The translations under genes and the position numbers were made by a program. Source: Azohydromonas lata NBRC 102462 (lineage in GTDB: Bacteria; Pseudomonadota; Gammaproteobacteria; Burkholderiales; Burkholderiaceae_C). Taken from it: a stretch of 15,913 bases of DNA. The stretch lies in assembly GCA_945878385.1 (NCBI GenBank), contig CAMCTE010000038.1, positions 1-15,913 of the forward strand, in the 5' to 3' direction. Position 1 is the stretch's first letter. Each line of letters opens with the position of its first letter. The notes below the pieces were generated by a model, which worked only from the letters and a program-made list of their open reading frames with translations, was not told the origin of the DNA and did no database searches. Of the stretch, positions 6,634 through 14,837 are shown one piece after another.

Positions 6634-7583
6634 AGGCGATGATGACGCTCAGGGCCGCAAGGGCCTGGTGGTGGGCAGACCCCGTTGCTGCAGCGACTCT
6701 GGGCCTGGGCTTTGCCGCACTGGTGATGCCGACCCTGTGGCGCTTGGCCCATTGGGTATGGCCAACCGATGAACAAGGGCATGGGCCCCTGGTGCTGGTG
6801 GTCTCGGTGGCCTTGATGATCCAGCGCTGGCCCGAGGCTCGGTCTTCATCGTCTGCGGCTGCCGGTGGGCCTGATGGTGATGTGGGCAACCGAGCGCGCG
6901 GCGTGGCCCTGGGGTTGATTTTCCTGGCGCTGCTGGCGTATGCCTTCGGGCGTTCGCAGGCCATCCTGATGGCCGAAGTGGGTTCACTGATCCTGCTGAC
7001 GGCCAGCCTGGTGCTGCTGCACATGGGTTGGGCGGGTGTGCGCACCCTGGTGTTCCCGCTGGCCTTCCTTCTGTTCATGATTCCGTTGCCCGAGGCACTG
7101 GTGGCTGCGGTGACGGCGCCGATGAAGATGGCGGTGTCCACGGTGGCCGCGTGGGCCTTGCAAGCGGCCGATCAGCCCGTGGCGCGCTCGGGAGTGATGC
7201 TCACGGCAGGCCCCTACCAACTGTTGGTGGCCGATGCCTGCGCGGGCTTGAACACGCTCTTCACCTTGGAAGCCCTGGGCCTGTTGTACCTGCACCTGCG
7301 CGGGCATGATGCCTGGTGGCGCAACGCCATCATGGCGGTGCTGGTGGTGCCTATTGCCTTCACCGCCAATGTGCTGCGCGTGATCACGCTGGTGATGGTG
7401 ACGCTGGTGTGGGGTGATGCCGCAGGCCAGGGCTACGCGCATGGTCTGGCGGGCATGAGCCTGTTCCTGGCAGCCCTGTTGCTGCTGCTGGCCGCTGACA
7501 CGCTGGTGGGTATGGCCGCTGCGCTGTGGCGCCGATGGGTGCTGCCCGGGGGGGTGGGGATGGCGCGGGTGCGGGCTTCATGA
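6630..7583 (+). CDS. xrtB: Exosortase B (EpsH-type transpeptidase)
   Basis: An integral inner-membrane cysteine protease/transpeptidase that recognises C-terminal PEP-CTERM signals. The start is the ATG at 6630, overlapping the epsF stop; the frame is open upstream to 6489 but that part lies inside epsF. Of 317 aa, most is hydrophobic with about eight membrane segments. The proposed catalytic residues are all present: C204 in ADACAGLNTLF, R250 in ANVLRV and H271 in HGLAGM. The position between epsF and epsI and the ACAGLNTLF wording point to the B subfamily rather than XrtA. A soluble Ser/Ala/Gly-rich loop (about 68-90) is locally low in complexity. Likely substrates are the two PEP-CTERM proteins encoded upstream, plus others elsewhere in the genome. 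Confidence 0.93.
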   Translation: MKAMMTLRAARAWWWADPVAAATLGLGFAALVMPTLWRLAHWVWPTDEQGHGPLVLVVSVALMIQRWPEARSSSSAAAGGPDGDVGNRARGVALGLIFLALLAYAFGRSQAILMAEVGSLILLTASLVLLHMGWAGVRTLVFPLAFLLFMIPLPEALVAAVTAPMKMAVSTVAAWALQAADQPVARSGVMLTAGPYQLLVADACAGLNTLFTLEALGLLYLHLRGHDAWWRNAIMAVLVVPIAFTANVLRVITLVMVTLVWGDAAGQGYAHGLAGMSLFLAALLLLLAADTLVGMAAALWRRWVLPGGVGMARVRAS

Positions 7584-8377
7584 GCGAGAGCACGATGGCC
7601 CCTTTGCCAAGCCGGACCGGTGTGCGGCGCCGTACCTTGGTTTTGGGCGGTGCGATGGCGGCCGCAGCCACCATCGGTGAATGGGCCACCCCGCGGCGGC
7701 TGATGGCGCAGGAGTCACCCTTGCCGGGTTTGTCCGCCATGCTGCCATTTCAGGTGGGCGATTGGCGCGGGCAGGACGCTTCGCGCTTGCAGCTGGTGTC
7801 ACCCGATGTGCAAGCGGTGATGAATGCGCTGTACCAACAGACGCTGGCGCGCCTGTACCGTCATCCTCGCTGGGGCACCGTGATGTTGGCTGTGGCCTAT
7901 GGAGGAGACCAGTCGGATGCCACGCGCGTCCATCGACCAGAGGTCTGCTACCCGGCGCAAGGGTTCACGGTGGGCCCAGCCCATCAGGATGCGCTGATGT
8001 TGGGGCGCAGCGTGGCTGCGCCTGGGATGCCCGCAGTTCAGCAAGGCCCGCAGCCGGTGGTGCTGCCGGTGGTGCTGCCGGTGCGCCGCTTGCTGGCCCG
8101 CATGGGCTCACGGCATGAGCCCATCACCTACTGGATCACCGTGGGGCAACAGGTGGCCACACGCGCAGTGGAACAGAAGCTCATTCAGATTCAATATGGC
8201 CTGCACGGCATCGTGCCCGATGGGATGTTGATGCGCGTGTCATCCCTGGAGCGCGATTTGCAACAGGCCTGGTGGGTGCACCACCGCTTCATCGAAGCGC
8301 TGTTCATGGCCGTGGCGCCGGTGCACCGAACCCGGGTGTTTGGCGGGGCTGTGAAGGGAGCAAATCAGTGGCGCTGA
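7580..8377 (+). CDS. epsI: EpsI family exosortase-associated protein
   Basis: Member of the EpsI family (DUF3485), which partners exosortases either as a separate protein or fused to them; the biochemical role is not established. It has 265 aa from the ATG at 7580, which overlaps the xrtB stop (ATGA); an open frame reaches back to 7526 inside xrtB. A twin-arginine-like sequence, RRRTLVLGG (16-24), precedes a short hydrophobic stretch (about 19-33), suggesting Tat-type export or an N-terminal anchor. FQVGDWRGQD (57-66) and HRPEVCYPAQGF (118-129, with H118, R119, E121 and C123) match conserved parts of the family. A small VVLPVVLPV repeat (about 160-168) comes from a 12-bp tandem duplication. 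Position directly after xrtB is the standard arrangement. Confidence 0.88.
   Translation: MSESTMAPLPSRTGVRRRTLVLGGAMAAAATIGEWATPRRLMAQESPLPGLSAMLPFQVGDWRGQDASRLQLVSPDVQAVMNALYQQTLARLYRHPRWGTVMLAVAYGGDQSDATRVHRPEVCYPAQGFTVGPAHQDALMLGRSVAAPGMPAVQQGPQPVVLPVVLPVRRLLARMGSRHEPITYWITVGQQVATRAVEQKLIQIQYGLHGIVPDGMLMRVSSLERDLQQAWWVHHRFIEALFMAVAPVHRTRVFGGAVKGANQWR
8053..8076 (+). repeat. 12-bp in-frame tandem duplication within epsI
   Basis: gccggtggtgct occurs twice in a row, followed by a partial third copy (gccggtg). It adds four residues (VVLP twice) without breaking the frame. It is probably a slippage product and could vary in length between strains. Confidence 0.65.
8356..8360 (+). promoter_or_regulatory. 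Ribosome binding site that fixes a GTG start for the polymerase gene
   Basis: GGGAG lies 7 nt before the GTG at 8368, inside the end of epsI. It favours that GTG over the ATG at 8272, which lies 106 bp inside epsI and would add a 32-residue hydrophilic leader. Confidence 0.7.
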
Positions 8378-9933
8378 GGCTGGGCGCATGGGCCTCGGCC
8401 GCTTGGCTGGTGTTGGCCGGCTCGGTGGCGCTGTTCATCGGTACCCTGTTGGCCGCCTTGCCCCTGCAGGGTGCGGCCCTCCTGTTGGCGTTGGGCGCAT
8501 TCCTGGGGGTGTTGGTGGCGCCATGGCCGGTTCTCTTGTGGGGCTTTCTGGCCACGGTGGCTTTCTTGGTGGGGCCACTGCAATACGCCGGCGGCTTCAG
8601 CAAGGCGTTCTGGTTGCCTTACCTGATGGGCGTGCTCATGGGCGTACGGGTGTTGACCGATGGCCTGGGTGCGCGCCCGCAATCACCATCAGTGGCGATG
8701 CGGCGGCTGGATGGGCCGATGTGCATGGGTTGGGCGCTCATGGGCGTGCTGGGCTTGGTGGCTGCGGTGTCGAGTGCGGCGCACGGCGTGGGCCTGTTGC
8801 AGGCGGTGGTGGCGGGCAAGGAATACCTGTTTCTTTGGGGTCTGCCGCTGGCATTTTCACTGGGCCTTCTGAACACGGATCATTTGAAGCGCTTGTGGCC
8901 GGCGATGGCGGTCTGGTTGGCCGTGCAGGTGCTGGTGGTGGTTTGGCAGCGCCTGGTGGTGGCGCCGCACCGTGGCGGAGATGCCCCATGGGATGCGGTG
9001 GTGGGCTTGTTTGCCGGGAATGCCAACGGCGCCGGCGGCAGCGGCACCATGGCCATGGTCTCCCTTTGGGCCGCAGCCTGTGTGATGACGGCCTGGCGTG
9101 CGGGACTCCTGCGCTGGCCCTGGGCGGCAATGGCCGCGGCATCGGCCCTGGCGGCGTGCGCGTTGGCCGAGGTGAAGGTGGCCGTGCTGCTGTTGCCATT
9201 GCTGGCCGTTGTGGTGCTGTATGAGCCGACCACGGCCGTGCGTCAAGCGGCATGGAACTTCCCGATGCGCGCCTTGGGAGGATTGGGTGTTCTGTGCGCT
9301 TCTCTGGCCCTGATGTGGGCGCATCAGCAGCAGTTCAGCGCGTCCGGCAGTGCGGATTCGAACTCGTCCCTGCGCTATGCGCAAACCGTGATGGAGCGCA
9401 ACCTGGACACGCAATCGGTGGCCGACGAACACGGACAACTCACGCGGCTGGGAGCCCTGCAATACTGGTGGAAGCGGCAGTCGGTGAGTGACATGCCCGG
9501 GTGGACGATGGGCCACGGCATCGGTGCGGTGCGTCGATCGAATCTTGCGCCTGGCTCGGTGGTGCGTGGGCTTCGGATCGAGCCCGGCCGCAGCAGCGCA
9601 GTGATTCTCCTGTGGGAAACCGGTGTGCTGGGTCTGCTGTCCTGGGTGGGGTTCTCCTTGGCTTGGATGGTGGCCGCCGCTCGGATGATGTCGGCCCCAA
9701 AGAGCCCGCACGAGGCGGTGTGCCTGAAGGCAGCCTTCATGATCATCGGCGTGACGCTTTTGAGCCTGCCGTATGGGGCAGACCTCTTTGAGGCACCGCA
9801 CTTGGCCGTGGCGTATCTGTTGGGGGTGGGCATGGTCTGGGGTGCCCATCACCAGCGTTGCCAAGGTACCCAGAGCCTGCAACCCACGCGGATGTCTGCG
9901 CCTGTTGATGTTCCCCTCAGGGGGGTCACATGA
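8368..9933 (+). CDS. Wzy/WaaL-like O-antigen polymerase or ligase-family membrane protein
   Basis: A polytopic inner-membrane protein of the O-antigen polymerase/ligase type, the best candidate in the window for polymerising lipid-linked repeat units in the periplasm. From the GTG at 8368 (good ribosome binding site, see above) it has 521 aa and about 11-12 membrane helices. A large periplasmic loop (about 317-410) lies between the late helices, as usual in this family. Landmarks are GLFAGNANGAGGSG (213-226), AEVK (267-270), GHGIGA (382-387) and a WETGVLGLLSW segment (416-426), all resembling conserved places in Wzy_C proteins. Sequence alone cannot separate polymerase from ligase; the presence of Wzx- and Wzz-like neighbours favours polymerase. 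It overlaps epsI by 10 bp and the next gene by 4 bp (ATGA). Confidence 0.75.
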   Translation: MALRLGAWASAAWLVLAGSVALFIGTLLAALPLQGAALLLALGAFLGVLVAPWPVLLWGFLATVAFLVGPLQYAGGFSKAFWLPYLMGVLMGVRVLTDGLGARPQSPSVAMRRLDGPMCMGWALMGVLGLVAAVSSAAHGVGLLQAVVAGKEYLFLWGLPLAFSLGLLNTDHLKRLWPAMAVWLAVQVLVVVWQRLVVAPHRGGDAPWDAVVGLFAGNANGAGGSGTMAMVSLWAAACVMTAWRAGLLRWPWAAMAAASALAACALAEVKVAVLLLPLLAVVVLYEPTTAVRQAAWNFPMRALGGLGVLCASLALMWAHQQQFSASGSADSNSSLRYAQTVMERNLDTQSVADEHGQLTRLGALQYWWKRQSVSDMPGWTMGHGIGAVRRSNLAPGSVVRGLRIEPGRSSAVILLWETGVLGLLSWVGFSLAWMVAAARMMSAPKSPHEAVCLKAAFMIIGVTLLSLPYGADLFEAPHLAVAYLLGVGMVWGAHHQRCQGTQSLQPTRMSAPVDVPLRGVT

Positions 9934-10997
9934 ATCAAGTGTCGATCGTGATCAAAGCCTATAACGAAGAGGCCAAGATCGATGCTGCGATTCATTCTGC
10001 GCTGAATGCGGCCACTGAATTTCGCCAACTGGATGTGGGTGTGGAGGTGGTGGTGGCCGATGGGCTGTCTACCGACGGAACCGCTGCGCTGGCCACGCAA
10101 TGGGCACCTCGCGCGCCGGTGCGCGTGGTGCAGTTGAAGCGCGAAGTGGACCGTAATTGCGGCGCCGGTGTGGAGTTGGGTTTCCAGGCCAGCCGGGGTC
10201 AATGGGTGCTGTTCATGGATGCGGACATGGTGCTGCAGCCCGGATTCGTGGGGCCTGCCCTGGCCTTTCTGCAGACGCATCCCGAGTGTGCCGGCGTGGC
10301 CGGTGTGATCGAAGATGCAGAGTTGCGCAACGGTACCGACCGCATCCGTCAGCAGCAGGGCTTGAGCCGGGATGCAGGCCCGCAGCCGTGGCTCAACGGA
10401 GGGGGGCTTTATCGCCGCGCGGCTTTGATGGATGTGGGTGGCTACGCGGGAGACAGTCGATTGGCCGCTTTTGAAGAGGCCGACTTGGGGCTGCGTCTTT
10501 CTCGAGCGGGTTGGACACTGGAGCGCATTCCTGTGTTGGCGATGCGGCACTATGGGCATGAGCAGCCCACCTGGGTGGTGATGACCCGCCGCTGGCGCAG
10601 CGGCCGGTTTGAAGCGGCCGGGCGCCTGCTGCGATTGCATGGGTTGAAGCCCATGGGCCTGCGCGCGTGGCGCTTGTTCGTTCATCCCCTGGTGTTGTTG
10701 ATGGCCTGGGTGTGGACAGTGGCGTGGTGGGTGCAGCCCGCGGTGCCTCAGCCTTTGTCGCTTGCGGTGGTGGGCCCTGCGCTGATGGCAACAGGCGCCG
10801 TGGTGCATGCAGGCCTGAAGCGCGACCTTGTGCATGTGGCGACATCCTGGCTGGACTGGCATCTGCTGATGCTGGGCATCGTCAAGGGCTTGATGCAGCC
10901 CATGCCCGAACGCCAACGCCGGCTGTCCTGCCGCGTGCTGGCCGATGGGGTGCTGACACGGCACCCACCGCACCCTTCTATGCAGGACGCCGCATGA
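9930..10997 (+). CDS. Family 2 glycosyltransferase with C-terminal membrane helices
   Basis: An inverting GT-A glycosyltransferase that adds a sugar from a nucleotide donor to the lipid-linked repeat unit on the cytoplasmic face. Of 355 aa, the N-terminal SIVIKAYNEE (5-14) and VVVADGLSTDGT (40-51) form the nucleotide-binding fold. The metal-binding DAD is at 97-99 in FMDADM. NGGGLYRRAALMDVGGY (156-172) is the acceptor-side motif, and the EEAD at 182-185 carries the probable catalytic base. Two or three hydrophobic segments (about 247-268, 276-294 and 308-322) anchor the C-terminus. Sugar specificity cannot be told. The start ATG overlaps the previous stop (ATGA) and has a G-rich ribosome binding site (aggggggtc). 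Confidence 0.88.
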   Translation: MNQVSIVIKAYNEEAKIDAAIHSALNAATEFRQLDVGVEVVVADGLSTDGTAALATQWAPRAPVRVVQLKREVDRNCGAGVELGFQASRGQWVLFMDADMVLQPGFVGPALAFLQTHPECAGVAGVIEDAELRNGTDRIRQQQGLSRDAGPQPWLNGGGLYRRAALMDVGGYAGDSRLAAFEEADLGLRLSRAGWTLERIPVLAMRHYGHEQPTWVVMTRRWRSGRFEAAGRLLRLHGLKPMGLRAWRLFVHPLVLLMAWVWTVAWWVQPAVPQPLSLAVVGPALMATGAVVHAGLKRDLVHVATSWLDWHLLMLGIVKGLMQPMPERQRRLSCRVLADGVLTRHPPHPSMQDAA

Positions 10998-12640
10998 AGC
11001 CGGCCATGGCCCCCTTGCACCAAGAGCTGGGGCATTTGGCCGCCGGCAAGGCGCTGAGCGCCCTGATGGGTGTGGTGGTGCTGGCGCTGCTGTGGAGGCG
11101 GGTGACGCCACAGGCCTACGGGCAGTACCTCTCCCTTGTGGCGGCGCTGGAGATCCTTGCCCTGGGCAGCGCGCTGGGCTTGTCCACCATCGCACAGCGA
11201 CACCTGCCCATCTGGATGGCCCATGCGCCCAGTCCGCGGCGAGCATTGTGGGCGGTGGTGCAGGTGCTGGGCTTGCGCGCCCTGCTGGCCCTGGCAGCCC
11301 TGGCGGTGCTGTGGGGCCTGGCGGGTCAACTGGTGGAAGCTGATCGCCTGACCGCAGAGGGGGCCGCGCAGCTGCCCTCCTACCTGCCGAGATGGCCTGC
11401 CGAAATGGGGATGCACTGGGGGGTCATCTGGTTGCTGACCGGCGTGCTGGTGCGCAGCTTGGAAGAGATTCAAAGCATGCTGCTGATGCAGGCCTGGATA
11501 CAAGCCCAGGCCGTTTTGGGGCAAGCCGTTCGGCTGTGGGCCCTTGCATCATTGCCCGTGCACGCCGGGCAGGGTGTTCAGTGGCTGATCACCCTGGAAT
11601 TGGGCATTGCCTTGTTCACGCTGTTGATGGGGCTGGTGGTGGTGGTGCGCCACACCCTGGTGGCCAGACCCCAGGATGAGCCCCTGCGCCAGGAGCCTCC
11701 CACTGCCTGGCCGCGGGCCTGGGCTGGCGCCATGGGCTTCTGGTTGATCCAGTGCCTGGGATTGGGTTGGAGCCTGCATGCGCTGCGCCTGGTGCTGCAT
11801 GCGCTGGCTGGGCCCACCGCAGTGGCCGTGCATGCGGCGGCACAGGCCCTTTGCGATTCCTTGCGACAAGCCTCGCCGTTGGTATGGATGACCGGATGGT
11901 TGCGTGCTGCGATGTTGCGCCTGCATGCGCTGGGTTCTTCTTCGAATCAGGATTTGCATCTGGCCGCGGCGGTCGAACGCGGCTCAGCCCTGTTGATGTG
12001 GCCGCTGCTGGCGGCGTGGCTGGTGGAGCCCACTGCGTGGCTGCGCTGGGCTGCCGGGCCTGAACTGTTTGCACAGGCTCAGCGCTTGAGCCTGTCGTAT
12101 CCGGCTGCTCCACCTGCAACTGCAGTGCTGGCAGCCACTGCGTTGTTGGTGCTTCTGCAGAACCGGCATCTGGTTCTGTCGCTTTGGACCCAGACCCGCC
12201 AGCGGCCCGGACGGGGCATCCTGGCCAGCGTGGCCGCGGTGCTGTGTGCTGGGGTGATGCCTTGGCTGGTGCCGGTGGTGGGGCTGTGGAGTGTGCCGCT
12301 GGTGATGATGGGCGCCGAGGTGTTGTGGGTGGCCATCGTAGGCCTGCAGATGCGGCAAGGCCGTCGAACTGGCCAAGCGCTTCTGATGGGCAAGAGTGCC
12401 CTGGTGCCCGCCGCAGCCCTCGCTGCTGCAGGGATGGTCAGCGTGGTTCTGGAGGCTGCTGGGGTTGCAGATGGGTGGCTGCCTCTTTTTGGCCCGCTGT
12501 GGGCCGCTGGTGCGGCAGTCAGCATCGTCACTTGGAAATGGCCGGCGTGGTCTGCGGCCGAGCGTGCGGCTTTTTCAGGATGCTTGCCGCCGCTTTGGGC
12601 AGCCCGGTGGCTGCAGCGCAGCCAAGGTGTGCGGGCATGA
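10994..12640 (+). CDS. Wzx-like polysaccharide flippase (multidrug/oligosaccharidyl-lipid/polysaccharide exporter superfamily)
   Basis: A membrane transporter predicted to flip the undecaprenyl-linked repeat unit across the inner membrane. From the ATG at 10994, which overlaps the preceding stop (ATGA), it has 548 aa; the frame is open back to 10667 inside the glycosyltransferase gene. About 12-14 hydrophobic segments run through it. The N-terminal pattern WRRVTPQAYGQYLSL, then an ALGLSTIAQRHLP helix (residues about 34-72), matches the conserved start of polysaccharide-synthesis flippases. Sequence in this family is poorly conserved, so the call rests on topology, the N-terminal motif and the neighbours. 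The stop overlaps the next start. Confidence 0.75.
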   Translation: MKPAMAPLHQELGHLAAGKALSALMGVVVLALLWRRVTPQAYGQYLSLVAALEILALGSALGLSTIAQRHLPIWMAHAPSPRRALWAVVQVLGLRALLALAALAVLWGLAGQLVEADRLTAEGAAQLPSYLPRWPAEMGMHWGVIWLLTGVLVRSLEEIQSMLLMQAWIQAQAVLGQAVRLWALASLPVHAGQGVQWLITLELGIALFTLLMGLVVVVRHTLVARPQDEPLRQEPPTAWPRAWAGAMGFWLIQCLGLGWSLHALRLVLHALAGPTAVAVHAAAQALCDSLRQASPLVWMTGWLRAAMLRLHALGSSSNQDLHLAAAVERGSALLMWPLLAAWLVEPTAWLRWAAGPELFAQAQRLSLSYPAAPPATAVLAATALLVLLQNRHLVLSLWTQTRQRPGRGILASVAAVLCAGVMPWLVPVVGLWSVPLVMMGAEVLWVAIVGLQMRQGRRTGQALLMGKSALVPAAALAAAGMVSVVLEAAGVADGWLPLFGPLWAAGAAVSIVTWKWPAWSAAERAAFSGCLPPLWAARWLQRSQGVRA

Positions 12641-13566
12641 GGCCCCAGACCCTGCTGTGGCAGCACGCACGCCGGCTGCGGCGATTCGCGGCTTTGTTGT
12701 GGGCGCATGTCCAGGATGCCTGGCACTTCGCTCAGGGTAGCGGGCTGTTGAATGATGCGCCGCAGGCAGTTCGCGCCGCACATGCGCTCAAGACGATGCA
12801 CCGGTTGGAAAAGGGATGGGCACTGCCCAACCCCCGTGCCGGCTTTGGAGTGGATACGGTGCAACTGCTTGGCCGCCAGCTGTCGTTTCATCAGGAACGC
12901 AGCGGCTCGGATTGGATCTGGCTGGAAGGCCAGGCCACTTTGTGGCGGTACCGGCAGTACGCGCAGGGCGCTGCACCATCTGAACTCAGCGAACGGATGA
13001 GTGCCCAAGAGGTGCAACACGCCGCGCGCCAGGACTTCGCTTCGCTGGTGAAGTCACGCCGCAGCGTGAGGCAGTTCACCGGTGCCCCGCTTCCCGAGGG
13101 ATGCCTGCAGCGGGCAGCAGAATTGGCCGCGCTGTCGCCTTCGGTGTGCAACCGCTCCGGTGCGCGGCTTTGGGTGGCCACCGAGCCCGAGATGCGGGCG
13201 CAGGTACTGCGGTTGCAGGACGGTCATCAAGGCTTTGCCGACCGGGCTGCGGCTGTGGCCGTAGTCACGGTGGACTTGGCCGTCTTCCACACCGTGGGCG
13301 AGCGCCATCAGGCCTGGGTGGACGGCGGGCTCTTTGCCATGACTCTGGTTCATGCCCTGCACCACGAAGGCCTGGGTTGCTGCTGCTTGAACTGGTCGGT
13401 GACGCCGCAGATGGACCGTGCCTTCAAGCGCCTGGTCGGCTTGCCTGCGCAGGATGCGGTGGTGATGTTGCTGGCCGTGGGTGTGCTGCCTGAGCACTAC
13501 ACCGTGGCCCACAGCCCGCGCCGCCCCCTGTCTGAAGTGCTGCATACGCTGGAGTGTTCGCCATGA
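12637..13566 (+). CDS. Nitroreductase-family protein with N-terminal extension
   Basis: An FMN-dependent nitroreductase-fold protein, 309 aa from the ATG at 12637 (ATGA overlap with the flippase gene; the frame is open back to 12184 inside that gene). The C-terminal domain begins near residue 134: LVKSRRSVRQF (137-147) is the FMN-phosphate-binding signature. SPSVCNRSG (167-175) matches the second flavin-contact motif. The end has a hydrophobic HALHHEGLGCCCLNW stretch (239-253) and VVMLLAVG (275-282). The first 130 residues are not part of a standard nitroreductase and include HALKTMHRLEKGW (49-61), a basic segment. Three consecutive cysteines (248-250) are unusual. Nitroreductase-like genes turn up in polysaccharide loci, often near pyruvyl transferases, but the reaction there is not established. 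A redox modification of the sugar unit, or of a cofactor, is the working guess. Confidence 0.8.
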   Translation: MRPQTLLWQHARRLRRFAALLWAHVQDAWHFAQGSGLLNDAPQAVRAAHALKTMHRLEKGWALPNPRAGFGVDTVQLLGRQLSFHQERSGSDWIWLEGQATLWRYRQYAQGAAPSELSERMSAQEVQHAARQDFASLVKSRRSVRQFTGAPLPEGCLQRAAELAALSPSVCNRSGARLWVATEPEMRAQVLRLQDGHQGFADRAAAVAVVTVDLAVFHTVGERHQAWVDGGLFAMTLVHALHHEGLGCCCLNWSVTPQMDRAFKRLVGLPAQDAVVMLLAVGVLPEHYTVAHSPRRPLSEVLHTLECSP

Positions 13567-14837
13567 GGATCCTGATCACCGGGCATCACAGTCTGGCCAA
13601 CCGGGGCTGTGAAGCCCTGCTGCGCTCCACGGTGGCGATGGTCAGGACACGCTACCCGGACGCGCACTTCCATGTCCCGTCGCTGGATGCTCAGGCCGAT
13701 TCCGCACAGTGGCCGCAAGCAGGTGAGAACGGCGTCGAATTCATACCTGCACCCCATGACAGCACCTTGCTGCGGGCGTGGGCCCGCGCCTGCCGCGTCG
13801 CCCCCGGGCTGGCTGCAGCTCCATGGCCTAGGGTGCGGGCCCCGCGGGAGTGGGATTCCTTTGTTCGTGATTGCGACGCGATGCTGGCCATCGGCGGCGA
13901 CAACTACACCATGGACTACGACCTCGAGTCTCTGGCCCTGCATGTGGGCTTGACTGAATGGGCGATGCGCCAGGGATGCCCTGCGCTGCTGTGGGGGGCT
14001 TCGGTCGGGCCGTTCGATGCCGATTCGGCGGTTGGGCGCTCGATGGTCAGGCACCTGCAGCGGCTTGATGCCATCACGGTTCGCGAGTCCCTCACGGCCA
14101 AGGGCCTGGCGTCGTTGCTGGGCCGTACCACCCGATGGGGAACCGACAGCGCACAGACTCGGCTTCGTTTCGTGGCCGATCCCGCCTTCACACTCGAGCC
14201 GCAGGAAGTCGATTGGCGCGCGCATTGGCCTGAAGGTTCTGCACCCGTGTTGGGCCTGAACATCAGCCCACTGGTGATGGGGCCGCACCGCGTTCAGAGT
14301 TTGGATGAGTGGGCGGGCCTGATCCGCCATTGGTGTGAGGCAGGCCAATGGCGCGTGGCCCTGGTGGCCCATGTGACTGCCCGAGATGCGAACGGGAATG
14401 CGGTGCACCCGCTTCCCGCAAAGTCGGATGATGGCGTGTTGCTCGATGAATTGATGGCGCGCCTTTCGGGCGTGATGGGTGTGGTGCGACTGCCTGCCTG
14501 GAACGCTGCTGAACTCAAGCAGGCCATTGGCCAGTGCGATCTCTTCATCGGTGCACGGACCCATTCTGTGATTGCGGCGCTGTCCAGTGGTGTGCCGGCC
14601 GTTGCGCTGGCCTACAGCGTCAAGGCCAGGGGCATACACCGCGATCTGTTCGGGCATGAGGATGGTGTGTTGGACGCCAGAGGCCTGGACGCTTCGACCG
14701 TGGACCGCGCCCTGCTCAGCCTGCAAGAACGCGCGCCGCTGGAGCGGACCCTCCTGAGGCGCTTGATTCCCCGATGGCACAGGCGTGCCCGGCAGGCGAT
14801 GGAAGTGTGGCCCCATGACCCGCAGCACCACGGCTGA
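13563..14837 (+). CDS. Polysaccharide pyruvyl transferase family protein
   Basis: Transfers pyruvate from phosphoenolpyruvate to a sugar, making a ketal that adds negative charge to the polymer. It has 424 aa from the ATG at 13563 (ATGA overlap); a GTG at 13554 is possible but unneeded. The first domain opens with ILITGHHSLANRGCEALL (3-20), the family's N-terminal GN-like loop. IGGDNYTMD (110-118) and WGASVGPF (144-151) are conserved. The second domain carries IGARTHSVIAALSSGVP (329-345), with R332 and H334 at the position of the catalytic Arg-His region, and AYSVKARG (350-357). Length is typical. The start and end overlap both neighbours (4 bp and 23 bp), so it belongs to the operon. It implies an acidic, pyruvylated exopolysaccharide. 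Which sugar is modified cannot be told. Confidence 0.9.
   Translation: MRILITGHHSLANRGCEALLRSTVAMVRTRYPDAHFHVPSLDAQADSAQWPQAGENGVEFIPAPHDSTLLRAWARACRVAPGLAAAPWPRVRAPREWDSFVRDCDAMLAIGGDNYTMDYDLESLALHVGLTEWAMRQGCPALLWGASVGPFDADSAVGRSMVRHLQRLDAITVRESLTAKGLASLLGRTTRWGTDSAQTRLRFVADPAFTLEPQEVDWRAHWPEGSAPVLGLNISPLVMGPHRVQSLDEWAGLIRHWCEAGQWRVALVAHVTARDANGNAVHPLPAKSDDGVLLDELMARLSGVMGVVRLPAWNAAELKQAIGQCDLFIGARTHSVIAALSSGVPAVALAYSVKARGIHRDLFGHEDGVLDARGLDASTVDRALLSLQERAPLERTLLRRLIPRWHRRARQAMEVWPHDPQHHG

Noticed and set aside
8857..9882. 341-residue open frame on the minus strand
   Set aside because: Antisense shadow of the polymerase gene; the His/Gln/Arg-rich composition matches reversed hydrophobic codons.
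9849..11246. 465-residue open frame on the minus strand
   Set aside because: Antisense to the GT2 and flippase genes, with biased composition and no recognisable domain.
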